Source: Streptomyces sp. 6-11-2 (GTDB lineage: Bacteria > Actinomycetota > Actinomycetes > Streptomycetales > Streptomycetaceae). From it: DNA of 64,000 nucleotides. This document shows positions 36,250 through 43,597 of the stretch, in pieces. The DNA lies in assembly GCF_006540305.1 (NCBI RefSeq), contig NZ_BJOR01000001.1:7917631-7981630 (forward strand), given 5' to 3'. Position 1 is the first letter of the stretch. Every line of letters begins with the position of its first letter. The position numbers and the translations under genes are program-made. The notes beneath the pieces are model-generated. The model was not told the DNA's origin. It did not search any database and saw only the letters and a list, made by a program, of their open reading frames with translations.

Positions 36250-36276
36250 GGGCGCCGTGCGATCGGCACGGCGCCC
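36250..36276 (+). terminator. Intergenic hairpin between the ThuA and isomerase genes
   Basis: Perfect 11-base arms GGGCGCCGTGC and GCACGGCGCCC with a 5-base loop, starting 16 bases after the stop. It may be a terminator or attenuator that lowers expression of the downstream gene, or a processing site in a shared mRNA. Confidence 0.6.
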
Positions 36277-36317
36277 CGGCCCTGGTTTGGTTCAGCCACT
36301 TCGAAAGAGGGACCACA

Positions 36318-37625
36318 ATGGCCTTCAACAGCAAGTTCAACCGACGCCGGTTCATGGTCGGCACGGGCGCGGCGGTGGCCGCGACGTTCAGCCCACTCGG
36401 CCCCGCATCCGTGTTCACGCCCGCCCGGGCGAGCGCAGCCAACGGGCGGCTCATCCCGGGCGGCAAGCTGGGCACGATCACCTACAGCCAGCGCGACGTG
36501 CCCACGCGGGTCGGCATCGCGGCGAGCGCGGCGCGCGGCGTCTCACCCACCATGGGCCGCCTGGGTGGCCCGAACTTCCCGAAGGACCCCACCGACCTCG
36601 GCCCGCTCGTGCCGCTGCCCGGCGGCTGGGTGGAGCTGTTCGAGTTCCTGGCGAACTGCGGCTTCAAGCAGATCGAGTTCGCCGGCTACGGCCAGAACGC
36701 CGCGAACCCCGGCGGCGACGTGCCCAACCCGGCGCCCGGCGGCGTCACCACACCGCAGTCGCGAGCGGCGTACCTGGCATACGCGCGTACGCTGCGCGGC
36801 TTCCTCGACGCGTACGGTCTGGAGGCGATCGGCAACCACGGGTTCGTACCGAACACGTGGAACGGCCCGAACAGCCCCGGCGGCGCAATGGCCGCACAGG
36901 ACTACGAGCGGCTGCAGACAGAGCTCGAATTCGCGGCGATCCTGGGCATGCCCTACATGGGCACCGGCAACGACCCGACGAACGCGGGCAACCGCAACAT
37001 CGAGCCGTGGACCGTCGCCGGCGAGAAATGGGAGGCGCTGAACACGCTCAGCCTGCAGTCGGGCATCCACATGTACACCCACAACCACTCGCCGGCGTAC
37101 AACTTCCTGCAGGACGGTCCCATGGTCACCGTGACCGAGGACCGCGTGACAGGTAGGCCGATTCCGCCCACGCAGGTGCGGGGAGAGTCGGGTAAGCGCC
37201 TCATGCAGCACTATCTCGACGTCACCGAGCCGGCCCTGTGTGTCATCGAGCTGGACGTGTACTGGGCGCACGTCGCCCAGCACCAGTGGCGGTGGCGCTA
37301 CGACTGGGAAGGCAACCGCGTCGAGGACATCTTCGACCCGGCCGCCCAGGTCGCGAAGCAGCCACAGCGGTACCAGCTGTTCCACGCCAAGGACGGCGAC
37401 GCCACCGGCGAGGCACCCGGTGTCGGCAACGGCTACAACTTCATCCCGTTCGGCGACCCCCGCAGCGACATCGACTACAAGACCTTCTACAAGTCCGTCG
37501 GCGCCAAGGGGCACTACAACTCGAACTACGAGCAGGACAACGCCCCGGGCGGCAGCTCGGATCCGGGGCAGTCCCTGCGGTTCGCCAGGATCAGTGCGAC
37601 CAACATGGCGGCACTCCGCGGCTGA
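36318..37625 (+). CDS. Tat-exported sugar phosphate isomerase/epimerase-like protein
   Basis: 435 residues from ATG 36318 with GAAAGAGG upstream. The signal has a twin-arginine motif NRRRFMVGTGAAVAATF and ends near ARASAANG. The mature part is an AP-endonuclease-2-type TIM barrel: GFKQIEFAGYG, FLDAYGLEAIGNHGFVPNTW, MYTHNHSPAYNF, CVIELDVYWAHVA, YQLFHAKDGD. The Glu, Asp and His residues in these blocks are the expected metal ligands. Tat export suggests it folds with its metal before leaving the cell. It pairs with the multidomain sugar dehydrogenase 83 bp upstream, so both likely act on the same extracellular carbohydrate. Confidence 0.85.
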   Translation: MAFNSKFNRRRFMVGTGAAVAATFSPLGPASVFTPARASAANGRLIPGGKLGTITYSQRDVPTRVGIAASAARGVSPTMGRLGGPNFPKDPTDLGPLVPLPGGWVELFEFLANCGFKQIEFAGYGQNAANPGGDVPNPAPGGVTTPQSRAAYLAYARTLRGFLDAYGLEAIGNHGFVPNTWNGPNSPGGAMAAQDYERLQTELEFAAILGMPYMGTGNDPTNAGNRNIEPWTVAGEKWEALNTLSLQSGIHMYTHNHSPAYNFLQDGPMVTVTEDRVTGRPIPPTQVRGESGKRLMQHYLDVTEPALCVIELDVYWAHVAQHQWRWRYDWEGNRVEDIFDPAAQVAKQPQRYQLFHAKDGDATGEAPGVGNGYNFIPFGDPRSDIDYKTFYKSVGAKGHYNSNYEQDNAPGGSSDPGQSLRFARISATNMAALRG

Positions 37626-37837
37626 CATCCGGCAGCTCTCCGTCCCGCTTGCGCCGCGACGGCCACGCGACACGGTGGCGACCGCGGTGCGAGCGGGGTG
37701 GGTGCCGGCGAATCCTGTCTGATCGCCGTTGCGGGCTCTGAGCGGCAGCTGCATTCCCGGATGTCGGGATTTCGGTGGCCAGTTGCCGCCCGGGGAGTGG
37801 GGATCGTGCGCCACCGGCGTGGTGTCGGCCCCCGGGC

Positions 37838-38284
37838 TCAGGTGAGGGCGGCGACGAGCAGGGCGAAGGCGGCGATGATGACGGCGAGGCGGACGTAGTG
37901 GTAGCGGTCCCAGCGGTTCATCTGCTGCTTCCAGTCGGCGGGCCGGTTGTCAGGGGTCCACGTCTTGCCCCGGTTGTTGATCGGGACGAGCAGCAGGATC
38001 GACATGATCACGCTGACGATCAGCAGCGCGGCGGCGGTGACGACGAGGCCGGTGCCGGGGTGGTGCCATCCCGCGACAGCCCAGACCGCGACGAGGACGA
38101 GTGAGCCGATGTACCAGAACGGCATCACGGCGCCGAGCATCCGGCCCCCGTGGGAGTGGGCCTGCTGGTTACTGTCCTCCGGGAGGGCGTTGAAGATCGG
38201 GTTCATGACGAAGGCGACGGAGAACTCCACCCCCACCATCAGGCCGACGACCACGGTGGTGATGACCTCGAGTGCGCTGAGCAT
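37838..38284 (-). CDS. DUF1772 membrane protein
   Basis: 148 residues with four hydrophobic helices (VITTVVVGLMVGVEFSVAF, AVMPFWYIGSLVLVAVWAVA, LVVTAAALLIVSVIMSILLL, VRLAVIIAAFALLVAAL). The loop INNRGKTWTPDNRPADWKQQ and RWDRYHYVR are the DUF1772 (anthrone-oxygenase-like) signature. Function in primary metabolism is unclear; polyketide-cluster relatives oxidise anthrones. It is divergent from a TetR gene, with operator-like repeats between, so it is probably that regulator's target. Confidence 0.85.
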   Translation of the reverse strand: MLSALEVITTVVVGLMVGVEFSVAFVMNPIFNALPEDSNQQAHSHGGRMLGAVMPFWYIGSLVLVAVWAVAGWHHPGTGLVVTAAALLIVSVIMSILLLVPINNRGKTWTPDNRPADWKQQMNRWDRYHYVRLAVIIAAFALLVAALT

Positions 38285-38301
38285 GGTGCCCCTCCCGGGA
38301 T

Positions 38302-38366
38302 CTAGCGCTGCTAGCTGATGTGGACAACGCTAGTACTGCTGCCGCTTACTTGTCTAGCGGTGCTAG
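38302..38366. promoter_or_regulatory. Paired CTAGC-type operators between DUF1772 and TetR genes
   Basis: CTAGCGCTGCTAG at 38302-38314 and CTAGCGGTGCTAG at 38354-38366 are near-identical 13-bp palindromes. A partial GCTAGTAC lies between them at about 38329. The second ends 10 bases before the TetR start and the first lies 17 bases from the DUF1772 start, ideal for repression of both genes. Confidence 0.75.
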
Positions 38367-38376
38367 GATTCGAGTT

Positions 38377-38955
38377 ATGTCGGTACAGGAACGCAAGGCA
38401 CGCGATCGGGCGGTCCGCGAGCGCCTCATCGTGGCGACGGCCCGTGAACTCGCCGAGCAGCAGGGCTGGGACGCGGTCACCACGCGCCGGCTCGCCGAGC
38501 GCATCGAATACAGCCAGCCCGTCCTCTACAGCCACTTCCGAGGCAAGCGCGAGATCATCGGCGCCGTCGCCCTGGAGGGCGCCGCCGAGATGGCCGTGGC
38601 GGTGCGGGCCGCGGCGTCCGCCGCGAACAGCCCGCGCGAGCGGGTCGCCGCCCTCGCCCGTGCCTACCTCGACTTCGCCGAGCGCAACCCGGCGGTCTAC
38701 GACGCCTTGTTCCAGCTCGACGGCGGCCTGGCGTACGCGCAGGAGGACACCCCGGAGCCGTTGAAGGACGCCTTCGCCGCGCTGATGGAGAGCCTGGGCG
38801 AGGTCGCCGGGGACGGCGTCCACCCGGGGCTGTTCACCGAGGTGTTCTGGGCGTCCCTGCACGGCCTTGCGACCCTGACCCGGGCGGGACGGCTGCTGCC
38901 TGAGGACGCCGCACAGAGGGTGGAGCTGCTGGTGGACCGGCTCGCCGTGCTCTGA
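38377..38955 (+). CDS. TetR-family regulator
   Basis: 192 residues from ATG 38377. The HTH is VTTRRLAERIEYSQPVLYSH followed by FRGKREII (residues ~30-58). The C-terminal domain carries FAERNPAVYDALFQLDGGLA and WASLHGLATLTRAGRL, typical of the TetR_C WHG subgroup. It is divergent from the DUF1772 gene with two matching palindromes between, so it likely represses both. A GGGGCC-CTCG-GGCCCC hairpin follows. Confidence 0.9.
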   Translation: MSVQERKARDRAVRERLIVATARELAEQQGWDAVTTRRLAERIEYSQPVLYSHFRGKREIIGAVALEGAAEMAVAVRAAASAANSPRERVAALARAYLDFAERNPAVYDALFQLDGGLAYAQEDTPEPLKDAFAALMESLGEVAGDGVHPGLFTEVFWASLHGLATLTRAGRLLPEDAAQRVELLVDRLAVL

Positions 38956-38967
38956 CACACCGCAGCC

Positions 38968-38983
38968 GGGGCCCTCGGGCCCC
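38968..38983 (+). terminator. Hairpin after the TetR gene
   Basis: GGGGCC-CTCG-GGCCCC, 12 bases after the stop at 38955; a compact stem with a stable tetraloop. Confidence 0.55.
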
Positions 38984-39131
38984 CGCCGCTGCCTGCCTGC
39001 GGCAACGCTTCCGGTCACGCGCGTCCACACGGCGCAGCCGCGGATCGCCGGGCCCCGTACCCCATGCGGGCACCCGCCCCGGAAACTGCGATGCTCATTG
39101 ATCGCGACCCGATACTCGCCCTAACGCCGCG

Positions 39132-39440
39132 TCATTCGCCGGTGCCCTCGTCGTCCTCGTCGAGGTGGACGGTCGCCGGGTCACGCAGGGGGCGCAGGCC
39201 CTCGCGTGGCGGGCGGGCAGCGAAGCTGTAGCGGCCCAGGCAGTTGAGGTTGGCGTGCTTCAGCGGGGAGACCCGGGCCACGTCCTCGTCCAGGACGTCA
39301 TGCTCCCGCTCCTCGGGCGGCAGGGCCCGCAGGTGGTCGACTGCGGCGTCGAGGTAGCGCGTTGTCCAGAGCACGGCGGCATTGAGGACCAGGCCGAGCG
39401 CGCCGAGTTGGTCCTCTTGCCTCGTCCTGTATGCCTGCAT
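39132..39440 (-). pseudogene. Tn3-family transposase, C-terminal relic
   Basis: Minus strand: IMQAYRTRQEDQLGALGLVL, NAAVLWTTRYLDAAVDHLRA, VSPLKHANLNCLGRYSFAAR, LRPLRDPATVHLDEDDEGTG with a natural stop. This is the last ~100 residues of a third, distinct Tn3 transposase. Upstream it joins, in frame, a fragment of an acetyltransferase. Confidence 0.85.
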
Positions 39441-39809
39441 GATCACCGTGGGACCGTCCCGAATTCGAGTTTCGCATTCCTTCGGAATGACGCGGTCGAG
39501 CGTCGCCACGGTGGCCGCGTCCACGATCGTCTCGGCGTGTGCGTCCCGGTCGAACCTTCGCCGTGCCCGCTGTTCCGGCTCCGCGCCCCGGCCCTCGGCG
39601 GGAAGATGCGACACGACCTTGACACGGTCGAGCCCGGCGGCACGGGCCTCGGACTGCATGTGCGCGACGAGCAGTCGTCCAATACCCCGTCCTTGCGCTT
39701 CGTCGGCGACGAAGCCGGTTTGCAGGGCACCGGCTTCGCCTTCATGGCGGCTGGCGTGCAGGAGCCGCTGGACGCCGCGCGCTCCGAAAGCCGCACTGAG
39801 AACGATCAT
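39441..39809 (-). pseudogene. GNAT acetyltransferase fragment joined to the Tn3 relic
   Basis: The frame from 39809 contains QTGFVADEAQGRGIGRLLVA then HMQSEARAAGLDRVKVVSHL, the acetyl-CoA-binding (Q/R)GRGIG.L motif and following helix of a GNAT enzyme. After PAEGRG the sequence (FDRDAHAETIVDAATVATLD) no longer fits GNAT and leads into the Tn3 tail. Start and earlier strands are missing or altered. Confidence 0.55.
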
Positions 39810-40257
39810 GGTCCGATCGGTGCGAGGGAGCTGACGCGGTTCTCGTACTCGCAGCGGGCCTTGCGCTGGGCCGTTACTGCCGGGGAGCCGTGGCTGCCGT
39901 CGAGCGGCTGGCAGCGGGCGAGGAGCCTGCGGTGCACGGAGGGGACGGCGCTGACGCGCAGGGTGAGTCGGCGATCTTGCCCGGCATGTTGAGGATGACC
40001 AGCAGCTCTGGGGCAGGGACGTCGGGGGGGAGGGTCGGTGGGTCGGGGATGTTTGTCAAGCCCCGAATTCCAGGGACATGACGCGGTGTGCCGGGCCGGG
40101 GTCAATTGAGGCATGGGTTTACGCAGAGCAGGTGAGCCCGCCGGGATGGTCCGGACGGTGTTGACGGGGTGTGTGTCCCGCGGCCGTCCCGCCGGAGAAC
40201 CGGCAGGACCGTTTCGGCGCTTTCCTTTCCCCTCATTTCTCACCAAGGAGATTGACC
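39810..40257. other. 448-bp stretch without a supported gene
   Basis: The minus strand has coding-like pieces in two frames (for example PDVPAPELLVILNMPGKIAD near 39990), which may be a decayed gene. The last part is the promoter region of the next gene, ending with AAGGAG. Confidence 0.4.
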
Positions 40258-40587
40258 ATGGCCCGCACACTTCGTACACGGCGTCTGGCGGTCCTCACCG
40301 CTTCCGCCGCCCTGGCCGCGGGAGGCGCGCTGATCCCCACTGCCGCGTTCGCCGCTCCGGCCCAGACCAGCGCGGTGGCCACGCAAGCGCCCCAGCAGGA
40401 GGCCAAGACCGTCAGCGGCTACGCCAATGATGTTGACGTCACGTCGTCCTCGTCGGACTCCTCGTCCTCGTCGTCCTCGCAGTCCACGTCGTACGTGGAT
40501 ACGCCGGATTACAGCTCCTACTCGACCTCGTCAAACTGGTCGTCCTCGCAGTCCTCGTCGTACTCGCAGACCTGGGTGTACTCCTAG
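40258..40587 (+). CDS. Small secreted Ser/Tyr-rich protein
   Basis: 109 residues from ATG 40258 with AAGGAG 9 bases upstream. A signal peptide (RRLAVLTASAALAAGGALIP, cleavage near AFAAPA, ~residue 32) is followed by a short Gln/Ala region. The rest is low-complexity and about half serine, with regularly spaced Tyr/Trp (SYVDTPDYSSYSTSSNW, SQTWVYS). It has no Lys in the last 50 residues and no Cys. Probably a surface-displayed disordered or aggregating peptide; function unknown. Confidence 0.7.
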   Translation: MARTLRTRRLAVLTASAALAAGGALIPTAAFAAPAQTSAVATQAPQQEAKTVSGYANDVDVTSSSSDSSSSSSSQSTSYVDTPDYSSYSTSSNWSSSQSSSYSQTWVYS

Positions 40588-40756
40588 GCCCCGTCGTCAC
40601 ATTCCCGCCTGCCGCGCGACGCCTGGACCTAGACGAGTCTGTCCACACGCCTGCGGGCGCGAAGAGAGGGTGTTCAGGATCCGTTTGCGACAACCGGCCT
40701 GAACACCCTCGTGACCGCACTGTGCGTGAAGATCGACGATGAGCGGGCTGGGGTCA

Positions 40757-40900
40757 CGCGTCTGCCCGGGCGGCCCCTCGAAGCTCAGCCACTGGGAGTT
40801 GCTGTGCCTGGCGGTGATGCAGGCGATGCCCGGTTTCCACCGCGGGGCCTGTCGTCTGCGGCACGTGCGCAAGCGCTACCGGGACATGTTCCCGTACGTA
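40757..40900 (+). pseudogene. IS982-type transposase, N-terminal relic
   Basis: KLSHWELLCLAVMQAMPGFH and CRLRHVRKRYRDMFPYV match the conserved opening of IS982 transposases (LSDAELLTLAVMQALLGF...LFPYLP). The frame then runs into unrelated Pro/Ala-rich sequence. No DDE core. Confidence 0.55.
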
Positions 40901-40952
40901 TTCCGTCTCGTCCCGTCCCCTTCCTCACGCCACCACATGGGGGTCTCCGCAC

Positions 40953-41513
40953 ATGTTTACGCCTTCTCGGGGCCGGCAGCCCGGCCGGCCGCAGCAGCCG
41001 TTCCAGCCGCAGGCCCCGGAACCTCCCAGGAAGAAGAGCAGGGGCAAGACCTGTGCCGGAGCCGGCTGCCTGGGTGTCGTCGGCATCCTGGTCATCGCCG
41101 GCGCGATCACCGCTGCTACCGGCGGCAGGCCCGGCAGCGGTACTGGCAAGAGCCCGGCCGCCGTACCCTCGGCCGCCGGTAACGCCTCCAAGGCCTTTGC
41201 CTCGCAGTCCGCTCCCCAGAAGGAGGCGCCGCCGACCGTCACTTACGTCGTCACCGGCACCAGCGGCGCCGACGTGCGGAACGGCCCGGCCGGGTCCCCT
41301 GCCCAGGGCAAGGTGCCGATGAGCGTGACCAGGCCGCTCGAGAACCGGCAGCATTACGCGATCACCGCGCAGCTTCAGGGGGGCGGCCATGTCACCTGCC
41401 AGTTGAAGGTCAACGGCAGGGTCATCTCGCAGTCCACCGCGTCGGGCGGCTACACCATCGCCTCCTGCGAGATCGGCAAGGACACCTTCAGCGACAAGTG
41501 GACCCGGTTGTGA
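40953..41513 (+). CDS. Membrane-anchored MmpS-like protein
   Basis: 186 residues. A Pro/Gln/Arg-rich cytoplasmic N-terminus (residues 1-32) is followed by one membrane helix (GCLGVVGILVIAGAITAATG), a Ser/Ala linker, and an MmpS-type beta-sandwich: TYVVTGTSGADVRNGPAGSP, HYAITAQLQGGGHVTCQLKV, then a short strand and SGGYTIASCEIGKD with a Cys pair. Streptomycete versions of this domain are common orphan surface proteins, unlike mycobacterial MmpS, which pair with MmpL exporters. No MmpL gene is nearby. ATG 40953. Confidence 0.8.
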   Translation: MFTPSRGRQPGRPQQPFQPQAPEPPRKKSRGKTCAGAGCLGVVGILVIAGAITAATGGRPGSGTGKSPAAVPSAAGNASKAFASQSAPQKEAPPTVTYVVTGTSGADVRNGPAGSPAQGKVPMSVTRPLENRQHYAITAQLQGGGHVTCQLKVNGRVISQSTASGGYTIASCEIGKDTFSDKWTRL

Positions 41514-41544
41514 AGTGGCTCTCGCTGCAGGGATTGCCGTTGCT

Positions 41545-41745
41545 GGTCCTGGGTCTGAGTGGCTCCCGGTCACGCTGAGGCCGATCAGCGGCTGGGAGAC
41601 CTTCTTGCTCGTCATCGATGTGCCGCGGCCGGCGTGCACGGTCTCGGGCACGATGCCGTTGCGGTCGATGGTCTCGCGGATCAACTCCTCGGCGCGGTCG
41701 GCTGATTCGGCCAGTTCCACCGTGTGGCCGACGATTTGACAGAAT
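41545..41745 (-). pseudogene. IS3-family orfB fragment
   Basis: Minus strand: ELAESADRAEELIRETIDRN, GIVPETVHAGRGTSMTSKKV, SQPLIGLSVTGSHSDP, then one frame over RTSNGNPCSESHF. This is the middle of the rve integrase core, with HADRGTSM and SRPRTSNDNPYSEAHF as the intact forms. It has lost both ends and carries a frameshift near 41580. Confidence 0.75.
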
Positions 41746-41881
41746 CCTTGGGCTGAAGCCCGAGGATTCTGGCCGTCCCACGGGTTGTTGTGCCGCTACG
41801 CGGCACGGTTTCCGTGTGGGATTCCTTGGCTTCCTGTTTCTTCACGCTGTGCCAGAACGGGTTCTGGTCTTAGCTTGGCGT

Positions 41882-42304
41882 TTAACCTCGCTGGGCTCGG
41901 TGTTCTTTGGTCGACTCGGCGCGTTTCACGGTCTTGCCGACGTCGTGGCGCCTGGCCCGTTGCTTGTTCTTCGAGCCGGGAGGCCGTCCGGGACCTGGTC
42001 GGGACGGTTTCGGCGCGATTGCCGGGCGGGCTGCTGTCGCGCGGACGTTGCGAAACCCCCGGCGGACCCGGGCGGGGGTGAGGCGGCGGGGCTCGCTGGG
42101 CCGTTCCCAGGGGCGCCGGAGATCCTCGGCGAGGGGCCGGGCGAGGCGGAGCTGGGTGTGGGCGGCGATGATCAGCCAGGTCCACAGGTCGGCCGTGTCG
42201 GGATTCCTGACCTTCGGGGCGGTCCAGCTCAGGGTCTGTTTCATCAGCCGGAAGGTGTGCTCCAGGTCGAAGCGGCGGAGGAAGGACTGCCACCAGCGGT
42301 CCAC
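41882..42304 (-). pseudogene. IS701-like transposase, C-terminal relic
   Basis: 140 codons: FLRRFDLEHTFRLMKQTLSW, TAPKVRNPDTADLWTWLIIA, RRLTPARVRRGFRNVRATAA, then PGPGRPPGSKN and a natural stop. This is the conserved end of a large DDE transposase group common in Streptomyces, with the catalytic Glu in DLEHTFR. The first two thirds are missing. Confidence 0.75.
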
Positions 42305-42424
42305 GTCCGCCGGTGCGGCCGCGGTGGCCGGGCACCACAGCCAGACTGCCCGCCAGCAGCGAGGCGTTCATCTACTTCTCGCAGGCCATGCTCATGAGCC
42401 GTCGCCTCGCCCGCCCGGCTTCCC

Positions 42425-42600
42425 GGCGGCGGCAGGTCGCATCCAGCATCACACGGCGGCAGTAGCCCTCCGGCTGCCCGCCCCGGCCCTCCAGCCAGGC
42501 CGGCACCGGCATCGCGTCCCGCACCACTGCCCACTCCGCGTCCGTCATGTCCGACGGATACACCGGCACCCTCTTCGGGCGATCGGCCGCGTTCCCGAAC
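42425..42600 (-). pseudogene. IS5-family transposase, N-terminal relic
   Basis: Minus strand: KRVPVYPSDMTDAEWAVVRD, AMPVPAWLEGRGGQPEGYCR, RVMLDA. YPSDMTDAEW.......GR.G.PEGY..R.MLDA is the DUF4096 opening of IS5-group transposases. After MLDA the sequence breaks off. Confidence 0.75.
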
Positions 42601-42951
42601 CTGTGCGCGAGGCAATCGCACGACGACACGCGGGAGTTGGAAGAGACGGGGGCCGTCACCCAAGACTGGAACAACAGGACCTCCTGGCACTCGAGTGGTC
42701 GCGAACCCGAGCTATCAAGGGGCCCTGGACTCATGCATCCACCCGGCCGAGATCACCCGACCAAGGACCGTGTTCGATCAGAACCTTCCTCATGATCGAT
42801 AGAGATACGGCTTCTGATTCAAACCATTCCGCCTTTCCCTGTGGCGCGTCTGTGACAGTCGGCGGACACGGCCATGACGTCCGGCGAGCAATCTGAAGAA
42901 ATCAGGGCAAACCGCCCTAAACGGTCAGATCCCTCGCCGGAGGACAGCATC
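42601..42951. other. 351-bp stretch without a supported gene
   Basis: Contains the probable left end of the IS5 relic and then, from about 42780, an AT-richer segment that should hold the promoter of the LuxR-type gene. No other gene is apparent. Confidence 0.5.
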
Positions 42952-43182
42952 ATGAGCGCCACCCTCGCCATTCCGCACATCGAAGCCCCCGCCCCCGCGC
43001 TGGCTCCGCGCGAGCGCGAGACGCTCCGGCACATCGCCGCTGGCCGCACCTACCTCCAGACCGCCCGCCACATGGGCCTCTCCACCCACACTGTGGACGC
43101 CTACCTGCGTCGTATCCGGGCCAAGCTCAACATCACCAACACCGCCGAACTGACCCGCGTGGCCATCGCCCTGGGCCTGTGA
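42952..43182 (+). CDS. Small LuxR-type HTH regulator
   Basis: 76 residues from ATG 42952 with GGAGG upstream. Nearly the whole protein is a LuxR_C_like domain: LAPRERETLRHIAAGRTYLQ, TARHMGLSTHTVDAYLRRIR, AKLNITNTAELTRVAIALG. There is no receiver or sensor domain, so it is an orphan GerE-like DNA-binding protein. Target genes unknown; the SpoIIE-type regulator begins 415 bp downstream in the same direction. Confidence 0.9.
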   Translation: MSATLAIPHIEAPAPALAPRERETLRHIAAGRTYLQTARHMGLSTHTVDAYLRRIRAKLNITNTAELTRVAIALGL

Positions 43183-43597
43183 CCCAGGGGGCCGCGACCG
43201 GCTCCCCGTCGACCCGCGCACGTCGGCGACGGTGGGGGTGCTGGCGCAGTCCGCGGACCGGACGCCGGACGTCGCCGCCGCTTTGCGGTCAGAAGCTGTT
43301 GTCCTTTCGATCTTGAGTGCGATGTGATCGAAAGGACAACAGCTTCTGACCGGCTCTCCGCAGACTGTCACCGCCAGTCCGGCGGCCTTGATTGCGGAAC
43401 CACCCTCGGCGCCCGGCCCCGCACACAGCGCACCGCCCACTGCGGGCGGTCCGTGCCCCCGGCCTGGCCCGGGTACCTCACCGAGCACCGTGCTGGTGCT
43501 TCCTGCCCCGCAGGATCATGCTTGTCAGTAGGGCCCTGACAGCGGAGGTTCCCCCGGGAACAGCGGTCGAGGAACGAGCGAGGCGAGATGAGCGCCG
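43183..43597. other. 415-bp intergenic stretch with a long inverted repeat
   Basis: No gene is supported. The main structure is the perfect 26-bp inverted repeat at 43287-43351. The remainder is presumably the leader of the SpoIIE-type gene. Confidence 0.6.
43287..43351. repeat. Perfect 26-bp inverted repeat, 13-base loop
   Basis: Arms 43287-43312 and 43326-43351 (GGTCAGAAGCTGTTGTCC at the outer part) are exact inverted copies. They are AT-richer than the surroundings and follow the LuxR gene by 105 bp. Could be a bidirectional terminator, or two IS ends meeting head to head after excision. Confidence 0.8.
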
